DNA from: JAGXLC01 sp046545815
GTDB taxonomy: Bacteria; Bacteroidota; Bacteroidia; Bacteroidales; UBA12077
Direction: 5' to 3'
DNA: 13,127 bases
NCBI GenBank assembly: GCA_046545815.1
Contig: JBKGZA010000081.1
Coordinates: 1-13,127, forward strand
Position numbers and translations under genes: made by a program. Of this stretch, positions 1 to 7,400 are shown in pieces. Position 1 is the stretch's first letter. Every line of letters starts with the position of its first letter. The notes beneath the pieces were generated by a model. The model was not told the origin of the DNA and ran no database searches. It saw only the letters and a list, made by a program, of their open reading frames with translations.

Positions 1-51
1 AGCGCTTCCTTGGTAAGGAAGAGGTCACGGGTTCAAATCCCGTCATTGGCT
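1..51 (+). tRNA. tRNA-Thr (anticodon GGT), 5' part missing
   Basis: This is the 3' portion of a threonine tRNA; the acceptor 5' strand and most of the D arm lie before the window. Visible parts are the end of the D stem (1-3), the anticodon stem CTTCC/GGAAG (5-9 with 17-21), the loop TTGGTAA with anticodon GGT at 12-14, a five-base variable region, the T arm ACGGG/CCCGT around TTCAAAT (27-43), the acceptor 3' strand CATTGGC (44-50) and discriminator T at 51. GGT reads ACC and ACT threonine codons. CCA is not encoded, so it would be added after transcription. The gene lies 73 nt upstream of tuf and is probably the last member of a tRNA cluster in front of it. Confidence 0.93.
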
Positions 52-124
52 CGAAACAGGGTTTAATAATAAATGAACCGATATATTATGAACAAACCAA
101 ACCGTAAATTTAATATCTGAAGTT

Positions 125-1312
125 ATGGCAAAAGAAAAATTTGAGCGATCGAAAGAACACGTAAATATCGGGACGATAGGTCACGTTGATCATGGTAAAA
201 CCACCCTGACGGCAGCCATCACAAAAATTTTGCATAAAAAGGGACTGTCGGAAGTGAGGAGTTTTGATTCTATTGACAATGCTCCTGAAGAGAAAGAAAG
301 AGGTGTTACCATTAATTCCGCCCATGTTGAGTATCAAACGGAAAAAAGGCACTACGCCCATGTGGATTGTCCCGGGCACTCCGACTATGTTAAAAACATG
401 GTTACGGGTGCAGCCCAGATGGATGGGGCGATATTGGTGGTTGCTGCCACCGACGGCCCAATGCCACAAACACGTGAACACATCCTCCTGGCACGTCAGG
501 TGAACGTACCCAAAATTGTTACTTATCTGAATAAAATTGATCTGGTAGACGATCCTGAACTGATCGAACTGGTAGATATGGAAGTCCGTGAATTGTTGGA
601 TTTCTATGACTTTGACGGTGAAAATTCCCCAATTGTACATGGTTCAGCCCTTAAGGCTCTGGATGGCGATGAAGCTGAAGAGGAAAAGGTTATGGAATTG
701 ATGAAGGCCGTGGATGAATACATTCCGGTACCTGAAAGAGATAAGGATAAGCCCTTTTTGATGCCTGTTGAGGATGTATTTTCCATTACCGGACGGGGAA
801 CAGTTGCTACCGGCAGGGTTGAAACCGGTTTGATTAATACGGGAGAAGAAGTTGAACTGATCGGCCTCGGTGCAGAAAAGAAAAAGACCGTTGTTACCGG
901 TGTAGAAATGTTCAGGAAAATCCTGGATCAGGGTGAAGCAGGAGATAACGTAGGATTATTGCTGCGGGGAATTGATAAGAATGAAGTCAAAAGAGGAATG
1001 GTTATCGCCCGCCCAGGTTCCATTACACCGCATACCACTTTTAAAGCTCAGGTATATGTGTTGAAGAAAGAAGAAGGTGGTAGGCATACCCCATTCCATC
1101 AAAACTACAGACCTCAGTTCTATATCAGAACAATGGACGTTACCGGTACGGTTAAACTCCCGGAAGGTACAGAAATGGTTATGCCCGGGGATCATGTCAC
1201 CATTACCGTTGAATTGATTTATCCTGTTGCCCTGAACCAGGGTCTGCGTTTCGCAATACGCGAAGGAGGCAGAACTGTTGGTGCAGGCCAGGTTACCGAA
1301 ATCGTGGAATAA
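125..1312 (+). CDS. tuf: Elongation factor Tu (EF-Tu)
   Basis: EF-Tu is the cytoplasmic GTPase that carries aminoacyl-tRNA to the ribosomal A site. The protein has 395 residues, close to the usual 394, and is complete. The G domain (about 1-205) shows the P-loop GHVDHGKT (19-26), the switch I threonine in RGVTI (T62), the G3 motif DCPGH with catalytic H85 (81-85), NKID (136-139) and SAL (174-176). Domains 2 and 3 follow, including GRGTVATGR, GGRHTPF and the C-terminal FAIREGGRTVGAG. The ATG is the only one that gives the family's standard MAKEKFxR start. Its leader is A/T rich without a clear Shine-Dalgarno sequence. Residue 86 is Ser where most EF-Tu proteins have Ala (CPGHADY). The gene sits between tRNA-Thr and tRNA-Trp, as in other Bacteroidota, and is followed by a terminator-like hairpin. 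Confidence 0.99.
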   Translation: MAKEKFERSKEHVNIGTIGHVDHGKTTLTAAITKILHKKGLSEVRSFDSIDNAPEEKERGVTINSAHVEYQTEKRHYAHVDCPGHSDYVKNMVTGAAQMDGAILVVAATDGPMPQTREHILLARQVNVPKIVTYLNKIDLVDDPELIELVDMEVRELLDFYDFDGENSPIVHGSALKALDGDEAEEEKVMELMKAVDEYIPVPERDKDKPFLMPVEDVFSITGRGTVATGRVETGLINTGEEVELIGLGAEKKKTVVTGVEMFRKILDQGEAGDNVGLLLRGIDKNEVKRGMVIARPGSITPHTTFKAQVYVLKKEEGGRHTPFHQNYRPQFYIRTMDVTGTVKLPEGTEMVMPGDHVTITVELIYPVALNQGLRFAIREGGRTVGAGQVTEIVE

Positions 1313-1322
1313 TATTCTCAGG

Positions 1323-1355
1323 GGATGTTGCGTTAGACAAACGAAACATCCTTTT
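1323..1355 (+). terminator. Probable intrinsic terminator after tuf
   Basis: The inverted repeat GGATGTT/AACATCC (1323-1329 with 1345-1351) continues, after a G/A mismatch, as CGTT/AACG (1331-1334 with 1340-1343), closed by a five-base loop. The stem is followed directly by TTTTAATA. It lies 10 nt after the tuf stop and 5 nt before tRNA-Trp. The T-run is short, so it may be leaky, letting some transcription continue into tRNA-Trp and secE. I see no obvious separate promoter in the few bases before tRNA-Trp. Confidence 0.72.
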
Positions 1356-1360
1356 AATAC

Positions 1361-1433
1361 ACGGGTGTAGCTCAGTTGGTAGAGCAGCGGTCTCCAAAAC
1401 CGCAGGTCGTGAGTTCGAGTCTTACCACCCGTG
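1361..1433 (+). tRNA. tRNA-Trp (anticodon CCA)
   Basis: This is a complete 73-nt cloverleaf. The acceptor ACGGGTG (1361-1367) pairs with CACCCGT (1426-1432), with discriminator G at 1433. The D stem is GCTC/GAGC. The anticodon stem is GCGGT/ACCGC around loop CTCCAAA, which places CCA at positions 34-36. The T arm is GTGAG/CTTAC around TTCGAGT, with one G-U pair. CCA at the 3' end is not encoded. The tRNA reads UGG tryptophan codons. Its place directly before secE is common in bacteria, and the short spacing to secE suggests a shared transcript that is cut to release the tRNA. Confidence 0.97.
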
Positions 1434-1449
1434 CTAAATCTTTATAAGA

Positions 1450-1641
1450 ATGAAGATCAGGTTTTATTTGCGGGAATCTTATCATGAATTGGTGCACAAA
1501 GTCTCCTGGCCAACATGGAATGAATTGCAAAGAAGTGCTGCAATTGTGATGGTTGCTTCCTTAATTATTGCTTTTATTGTTTTTGTCATGGATTTTTCCT
1601 TTAGACATATTATGGATTTTGTTTATGCAATGTTTTACTAA
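1450..1641 (+). CDS. secE: Preprotein translocase subunit SecE
   Basis: SecE is a small inner-membrane subunit of the SecYEG protein-export channel and clamps the two halves of SecY. The 63-residue product is the short, single-span form found in most bacteria outside the enterobacteria. It has an amphipathic N-terminal helix (about 1-16), the conserved cytoplasmic hinge VSWPTWNEL (18-26) and one hydrophobic membrane segment (about 29-48), with a short tail after it. Its place between tRNA-Trp and nusG is the standard location of secE. The start codon lies only 16 nt after the tRNA 3' end, so if the transcript is processed at the tRNA the secE mRNA would have a very short leader. Confidence 0.97.
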   Translation: MKIRFYLRESYHELVHKVSWPTWNELQRSAAIVMVASLIIAFIVFVMDFSFRHIMDFVYAMFY

Positions 1642-1661
1642 TTTAGAACAGGTGTGCGGAA

Positions 1662-2207
1662 ATGGCTGAAAACGAAAAGAGATGGTATGTTTTACGAGCA
1701 ATAGGAGGGAAAGAAAAGCAGGTTAAGGAATATGTTGAAAATGACATTTCCAAAGGGAAATTAAGTGATTATGTTTCTCAGGTTCTTATCCCAACCGAGA
1801 AAGTGTATCAGATACGTAACGGGAAAAAAATCAGTAAGGAACGTAACTTTTTCCCAGGTTATGTTATGATTGAAATGTTTTTAACTACAGACATCGAACA
1901 TTATCTGGAAAATATACCCAATGTTATAGGTTTTTTGAGGTCAGAAGGGAATAAACCATCACCTTTGCGTAAAAATGAAGTCAATCGGATACTCGGTAAA
2001 GTAGACGAGATGGCTGAAGGTGATGAGGAGCTCAACGTACCATTTTATGTCGGAGAAACGGTGAAGGTGATAGATGGGCCATTCAATAATTTTAGCGGTG
2101 TGATTGAGGAGGTAAACGAAGAGAAAAAGAAACTGAAGGTTATGGTTAAGATTTTCGGCAGGAAAACCCCCCTGGAGTTAAGTTTTATGCAAGTTGAAAA
2201 AGAATAA
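1662..2207 (+). CDS. nusG: Transcription termination/antitermination protein NusG
   Basis: NusG binds RNA polymerase across the main cleft through its NGN domain, modulates pausing and, through its KOW domain, contacts Rho or ribosomal protein S10. The protein has 181 residues, the usual length. The NGN domain (about 6-115) begins RWYVLRAIGGKEKQV and contains the signature FFPGYVMIEM (63-72). The KOW domain (about 128-180) contains VGETVKVIDGPF and the GPFNNFSG turn (139-146). The start lies 20 nt after the secE stop, and secE-nusG is a near-universal pair. This is a housekeeping NusG, not a specialised paralogue such as UpxY or RfaH, judged by the operon position and the complete KOW motif. 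Confidence 0.98.
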   Translation: MAENEKRWYVLRAIGGKEKQVKEYVENDISKGKLSDYVSQVLIPTEKVYQIRNGKKISKERNFFPGYVMIEMFLTTDIEHYLENIPNVIGFLRSEGNKPSPLRKNEVNRILGKVDEMAEGDEELNVPFYVGETVKVIDGPFNNFSGVIEEVNEEKKKLKVMVKIFGRKTPLELSFMQVEKE

Positions 2208-2220
2208 ACTATAAGTTATT

Positions 2221-2664
2221 ATGGCAAAAGTAGTTGAAGGTGTAATTAAACTGCAGATTCGTGGTGGACAGGCAAATCCATCTCCCCCTGTTGGGCCGGC
2301 CTTAGGAGCTAAAGGCGTTAATATTATGGATTTTTGTAAAAAGTTTAATGCCAAAACTCAAGATAAAACAGGGAAGGTCATTCCTGTTATTATAACTGTT
2401 TATAAAGATAAATCATTTGATTTTGTTACTAAAACCCCTCCTGCACCGGTTCAGCTGCTTGAGGCTGCCAGGTTGAAGGGAGGTTCATCAGAACCCAACC
2501 GGGAGAAGGTAGGCGTTGTTACCTGGAAGCAGATTCAAACGATAGCAGAAGAAAAAATGGAAGATCTGAATGCCTTTACTATAGATTCTGCTATGAAAAT
2601 GATAGCCGGGACAGCAAGGAGCATGGGAATAACAGTTAAGGGTAAGTTTCCCGGTAAACAATAA
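2221..2664 (+). CDS. rplK: 50S ribosomal protein L11 (uL11)
   Basis: L11 forms the base of the GTPase-associated centre on 23S rRNA and is needed for factor-dependent steps and stringent control through RelA-type enzymes. The product has 147 residues. The N-terminal domain carries the proline-rich GGQANPSPPVGPALG (15-29), the region where thiostrepton-type antibiotics contact L11. The C-terminal rRNA-binding domain ends with GTARSMGI (130-137) and a short basic tail. No residue of the usual core is missing. The start is 13 nt after nusG, with no visible Shine-Dalgarno sequence. L11 and L1 genes are paired as in most bacteria. Confidence 0.99.
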   Translation: MAKVVEGVIKLQIRGGQANPSPPVGPALGAKGVNIMDFCKKFNAKTQDKTGKVIPVIITVYKDKSFDFVTKTPPAPVQLLEAARLKGGSSEPNREKVGVVTWKQIQTIAEEKMEDLNAFTIDSAMKMIAGTARSMGITVKGKFPGKQ

Positions 2665-2678
2665 AATTTCAAGCAACG

Positions 2679-3380
2679 ATGACGAAACTAACTAAAAAGA
2701 GAAAACAGGTACTGGAAAAATTCGATAAATCTGCGTATTACCCCCTGGCAGAGGCTGCAAGGATTGTAAAGGAAATTGCCACCACCAATTTTGATGCATC
2801 GGTGGATATGGATGTACGCTTGGGTGTTGACCCGCGAAAACCCAATCAGATGGTAAGGGGTGTGGTCACTTTGCCTCATGGTACAGGAAAAGTAACACGT
2901 GTTATGGCACTTTGCTCACCCGATAAAGAAGAAGAAGCAAAACAAGCAGAGGCTGACTTTGTTGGATTGGATGAATATATCGAGAAAATCAAGGAAGGAT
3001 GGACCGATTTTGATGTGGTTATCACTCAGCCTTCTGTTATGCCTAAAGTAGGGCAACTGGGTAAAATACTGGGCCCCCGTGGATTAATGCCAAACCCCAA
3101 AAGCGGAACCGTCACTGACAATATCGGGGAAGCCATAGAAGAAGTGAAGAAGGGCAAGATTGATTTTAAAGTGGATAAAACTGGTATCATTCATGCTTCA
3201 ATAGGAAAGGTATCCTTTACGGAACAGCAGATTGTGGAGAATGCAAAAGAATTGATGAATACCATCAGAAAACTGAAACCTGCTTCGGCGAAAGGAACTT
3301 ACATCAAGAGTGTCACCCTTTCAAGTACAATGAGCCCAGGCATTAAAATAGACCCCAGTGATCTAAGAAAAAGCACATAA
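2679..3380 (+). CDS. rplA: 50S ribosomal protein L1 (uL1)
   Basis: L1 is the protein of the mobile L1 stalk, which helps move deacylated tRNA out of the E site. In many bacteria it also represses its own rplK-rplA message. The 233-residue product has the normal length. The N-terminal part reads MTKLTKKRKQVLEKFD and contains DPRKPNQMVRG (51-61) with HGTGK (67-71). The family signature GKILGPRGLMPNPKSGTV spans 128-145. The start is 14 nt after the rplK stop. I see no clear copy of the L1-binding rRNA mimic in the short leader regions, so autogenous control cannot be shown here. Confidence 0.99.
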   Translation: MTKLTKKRKQVLEKFDKSAYYPLAEAARIVKEIATTNFDASVDMDVRLGVDPRKPNQMVRGVVTLPHGTGKVTRVMALCSPDKEEEAKQAEADFVGLDEYIEKIKEGWTDFDVVITQPSVMPKVGQLGKILGPRGLMPNPKSGTVTDNIGEAIEEVKKGKIDFKVDKTGIIHASIGKVSFTEQQIVENAKELMNTIRKLKPASAKGTYIKSVTLSSTMSPGIKIDPSDLRKST

Positions 3381-3413
3381 TTTAAAAATTGAATGTAAGA
3401 ATTTGATGGCTTT

Positions 3414-3941
3414 ATGAAATTACTTGAGGAAAAAAAACAAATTGTGGATAATCTGGTTGAAGATATCAAAAATGCCACCCATTTTTATCTGGCCGATATA
3501 TCCGGGCTCAATGCCTCGGAAACCGTAGATTTAAGAAGAAAATGCTTTGAACATGATCTGAAACTGACTGTGGTGAAAAATACCCTGTTGAAAAGGGCAT
3601 TTGATCAGTTGGATATGGGTATTGGAGACTTGTATGAAATATTGGAGGGACCTACATCCATTATTTTTTCAGAAAAAGGAGCCGAACCAGCTAAGGTGAT
3701 TAAGGAATTCCGCAAAAAGAGGGAGAGACCTTTGCTGAAGGGTGCTTATGTCGAAGAATCCATCTATATAGGAGATGATAAACTGGAAGATCTGTCCAAG
3801 ATCAAATCTAAAGAGGAACTTATTGGTGATCTGATATTGCAGCTGAAATCACCAATGAATAACGTGATCTCATCTCTGCGTTCAGGAAACGACATTCTGT
3901 CCGGAGTGATGAAAACTTTATCAGAAAAGAAAGAAGAGTAA
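3414..3941 (+). CDS. rplJ: 50S ribosomal protein L10 (uL10)
   Basis: L10 anchors the L7/L12 dimers to the ribosome and forms the stalk base together with L11. The product has 175 residues. The start MKLLEEKKQIVDNL matches the usual N-terminal helix of the family. VVKNTLLKRA (53-62) and GPTSIIF (79-85) are the rRNA-binding core motifs, and the C-terminal helix (about 135-172) is the docking site for L7/L12. An ATG at 3406 in another frame makes only a three-codon reading frame whose stop overlaps the rplJ start, so I keep the ATG at 3414. The gap to rplA is 33 nt, which leaves no room for the long L10-binding leader of enterobacteria. Confidence 0.98.
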   Translation: MKLLEEKKQIVDNLVEDIKNATHFYLADISGLNASETVDLRRKCFEHDLKLTVVKNTLLKRAFDQLDMGIGDLYEILEGPTSIIFSEKGAEPAKVIKEFRKKRERPLLKGAYVEESIYIGDDKLEDLSKIKSKEELIGDLILQLKSPMNNVISSLRSGNDILSGVMKTLSEKKEE

Positions 3942-3977
3942 GAAAATCAATTAAAAATTATTAAAATCAAAGAGAAA

Positions 3978-4355
3978 ATGGCAGATTTAAAAGCGCTTGC
4001 AGAAGAATTGGTTAACTTAAGTGTGAAAGAAGTTAACGAACTGGCAGACATATTGAAAGATGAATACGGTATTGAACCCGCATCTGCTCCCGTGGTTGCT
4101 GCAGGACCTGCTGAGGGTGCTGAAGAAGGGGGTGAAGAAGAACAAACCGAATTTGATGTTGTACTGAATTCAGCCGGTAATGCAAAATTACAAGTGGTGA
4201 AGCTCGTTAAGGAATTGACCGGTCTTGGACTCAAAGAAGCTAAGGAATTAGTCGATTCTCTGCCCAAACCTGTAAAGGAAGCTATGCCGAAAGAAGAAGC
4301 TGAATCCTTAAAATCCAAATTAGAAGACGCCGGCGCAGAAGTTGAACTTAAATAG
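3978..4355 (+). CDS. rplL: 50S ribosomal protein L7/L12 (bL12)
   Basis: L7/L12 forms the flexible multi-copy stalk that recruits and activates translational GTPases such as EF-Tu. The 125-residue product has an N-terminal dimerisation domain (1-32), a hinge (about 33-56) and a C-terminal factor-binding domain (57-125) with EFDVVLNSAG and the LTGLGLKEAKELVDSLPKPVK segment (80-100). The hinge is unusually acidic, EGAEEGGEEEQ (46-56), rather than the Ala/Pro-rich hinge of many bacteria. The leader (3942-3977) is almost entirely A and T with AAAGAGAAAATG at the start. A-rich leaders favour translation in Bacteroidota, which would suit the several copies needed per ribosome; this last point is inference. 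Confidence 0.99.
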   Translation: MADLKALAEELVNLSVKEVNELADILKDEYGIEPASAPVVAAGPAEGAEEGGEEEQTEFDVVLNSAGNAKLQVVKLVKELTGLGLKEAKELVDSLPKPVKEAMPKEEAESLKSKLEDAGAEVELK

Positions 4356-4379
4356 AATTCGGTTAAACTGTTATAATAT

Positions 4380-4421
4380 AAAGGTTTTGAATCCCGTTAC
4401 TTAAGGGGATTTTTAACCTTT
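4380..4421 (+). promoter_or_regulatory. Hairpin between rplL and rpoB, possible attenuator or processing site
   Basis: The 133-nt rplL-rpoB gap holds a long inverted repeat. AAAGGTT (4380-4386) pairs with AACCTTT (4415-4421), and AATCCC (4390-4395) pairs with GGGATT (4406-4411). The two stems are separated by a small internal loop of T-T mismatches and a possible G-U pair, with a ten-base apical loop. A second small repeat, CCTAT/ATAGG around TTT (4426-4438), follows. There is no long T-run right after the main stem, so it is not a classic strong terminator. In Escherichia coli the same gap holds an attenuator and an RNase III site; a similar role here is inference. Confidence 0.55.
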
Positions 4422-4488
4422 ATTCCCTATTTTATAGGTTGCAAAAATCTTATTGTAGTAGTGGTTAGTTAATAATTCTTGGAATAAA

Positions 4489-7400
4489 ATGGCAATACAA
4501 CAATCTCAAAGAATCAGTTTCGCATCTACCAAGAATCAATTGCCCTATCCTGACTTTCTCGAAATACAGCTGAAATCTTTTAAAAACTTTTTTCAGTTAG
4601 ATACGACACCTGAAGAGAGAAAACAGGAAGGGCTATATCAGGTATTTCAGGAGAATTTTCCCATAACTGATACGAGAAACAACTTTGTTCTCGAGTTTCT
4701 GGATTATACAGTCGATCCGCCCAGATATACCATACAGGAGTGTGTAGAACGTGGGCTTACTTTTAGTGTGCCTCTTAAGGCAAAATTGAAACTTTATTGT
4801 ACAGACCCTGAACATGAAGATTTTGATACGGTTATCCAGGATGTGTATTTTGGAACCGTACCTTATATGACTAAAAAGGGTTCTTTTGTTATTAATGGTG
4901 CTGAGCGGGTTGTAGTTTCCCAGCTTCACCGTTCGCCGGGAGTATTTTTCGGGCAAAGCATCCACGCCAACGGAACAAAGTTGTATTCAGCAAGAGTAAT
5001 TCCTTTTCGTGGCTCCTGGATTGAATTTGCTACCGATGTGAACAATGTAATGTACGCTTACATTGACAGAAAAAAGAAGCTTCCGGTTACTACCCTGTTA
5101 AGAGCCATTGGGTATGAAAGTGACAAGGATATTCTGGAAATTTTCAATCTTGCCGACGAAGTTAAAGTTTCTAAGCCCAATCTTCAGAATGTTATTGGAA
5201 GAAAGCTTGCGGCGAGGGTACTCCGTTCCTGGGTTGAAGACTTTGTTGATGAGGATACCGGTGAAGTGGTTTCCATTGAAAGGAATGAAGTGGTGATTGA
5301 ACGTGATACGGTAATTGAGGAAAAACATATTGATCAGATTATTGATTCGGGAGCGGAAAGCATATTATTACATAAAGAAGACTATAGCCAGTCTGACTAT
5401 GCAATAATATACAATACATTACAAAAAGACCCCTGTAATTCCGAAAAAGAGGCAGTTATGCAGATTTACCGGCAGCTCAGGAATTCAGAGCCACCGGATG
5501 AAGCAACTGCCAGGGATGTAATTGATAAGCTGTTTTTCTCCGATACGCGTTATGATCTCGGAGAAGTGGGTCGTTATCGGCTAAACAAGAAGCTGAAACT
5601 GGATACATCTATTGATACAAAGGTACTTACCAATGATGACATCATAGAGATCATTAAATATCTGATCGAGCTGATTAATTCCAAGACCAACGTGGATGAC
5701 ATTGATCACCTTAGTAACCGTCGTGTCCGTACGGTGGGTGAACAGTTGTACAATCAGTTTGGGGTTGGTCTGGCACGTATGGCCCGTACCATAAGAGAAA
5801 GGATGAACGTAAGAGATAATGAGGTGTTTACGCCCATAGATCTAATCAACTCAAAGACTTTATCTTCTGTTATCAATTCTTTCTTTGGTACGAATCAGCT
5901 TTCTCAGTTTATGGACCAAACCAATCCATTGGCTGAGATGACTCACAAACGCAGACTGTCGGCTCTCGGGCCTGGAGGCCTTTCCAGAGAGCGTGCCGGA
6001 TTTGAAGTCAGAGACGTCCATTATACACATTATGGAAGGTTATGCCCGATTGAAACACCGGAAGGTCCGAATATCGGCCTTATTTCTTCTATGTGTGTAT
6101 ATGCTAAAATCAATAATCTTGGATTTATCGAAACGCCCTATCGAAAAGTGGAAGAAGGAAAGGTCAACCTGACGCGGGATGGAGCCATGTACCTGAGTGC
6201 GGAAGAAGAAGAATCCAGGATGATTGCTCAGGCAAATGCCTCAATTGATGATGAAGGTGCATTTCAAACGGAAAGGGTTAAAGCCCGTTATGACGGAGAA
6301 TTTCCGTATGCTGAATCGAGCAGGGTGGACCTGATGGACGTGGCTCCCAATCAGATTGCATCCATTGCTGCCTCATTGATCCCATTTCTTGAGCACAATG
6401 ACGCCAACCGTGCTTTGATGGGTTCCAATATGATGCGCCAGGCTGTTCCTCTGATCAAACCTGATGCCCCCATTGTCGGCACCGGTCTGGAACATTCGGT
6501 AGTGACAGATTCACGCCTTCAGATCATTGCCGAAGGAGAGGGAACGGTTGAATACGTAGATGCAAATGAAATAGTTATCAATTATGAGAAAACTGATGAT
6601 GAGCAATTTGTCAGCTTTGAAGGCAATGTGAAGCGTTATCAGATGCCCAGATACCATAAAACCAATCAGAATACCAGCATGACCCTCAAACCGATTGTCA
6701 GAAAAGGTGAAAGGGTTTACAAAGGCCAGGTTCTTACCGAAGGCTATGGTACAGAAAATGGTGAGCTGGCTCTGGGCAAAAACCTTAAAGTGGCTTTTAT
6801 GCCCTGGAAAGGATATAATTTTGAAGATGCCATTGTTGTTTCCGAAAATGTGGTAAAAAATGATGTATTTACCTCCGTGCATATTGAGGAACACGTTATG
6901 GAGGTGAGAGATACCAAGCGGGGTCTGGAGGAATTAACAGCGGATATTCCCAATGTGAGTGAAGAAGCTACGAGAGATCTTGATGAAAACGGAATCATTC
7001 GGATCGGGGCTCAGATTAATCCCGGTGACATCATCATAGGAAAGATCACACCGAAAGGTGAATCCGATCCCTCACCGGAAGAAAAACTTTTGAGAGCAAT
7101 ATTCGGAGATAAGGCAGGCGACGTAAAAGATGCCTCGCTTAAAGCAAGCCCGTCGCTCAGCGGCATTGTGGTCGATAAAAAACTCTTTACCCGGGCTGTA
7201 AAGGATAAAAAAGCCAGAAATACGGATAAAGAAAAGCTTGACAGCCTGGATAAGGAATATGGTCAGAAGATTGAGGAACTTACCAATAAACTGATTGATA
7301 AACTTACTGTTCTTGTGAACGGAAAAACCTCTCAGGGCGTTAAAGATTACTACAACGCAACGGTAGTTCCCAAGGGTAAAAAGTTTACGCAAAAGATTCT

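Noticed and set aside
52..124. Possible Bacteroidota promoter in front of tuf (TATATTATG at 82-90)
   Set aside because: The match to TAnnTTTG is poor and no TTTG-like -33 element stands at the right distance. tuf may be transcribed together with the upstream tRNA genes.
110..640. Open reading frame of 176 codons on the - strand opposite tuf
   Set aside because: It is the mirror of a highly conserved coding region, has no recognisable protein features, and is rich in His, Phe and Asn in the way antisense frames are. EF-Tu in the + frame explains the sequence completely.
3406..3417. Three-codon reading frame ATG-GCT-TTA-TGA overlapping the rplJ start
   Set aside because: It is too short to mean anything by itself and such overlaps are common by chance in A/T-rich leaders.
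3947..4318. Ser-rich 123-codon frame on the - strand opposite rplL
   Set aside because: The Ser/Ala-rich composition is the expected reverse complement of the Glu/Lys/Leu codons of L7/L12. There is no start context or homology.
5881..5967. Possible rifampicin-resistance change in RpoB
   Set aside because: The key positions Q473, D476, H486 and S491 (E. coli 513, 516, 526, 531) are wild type. A482 and T478 look like natural lineage variation.
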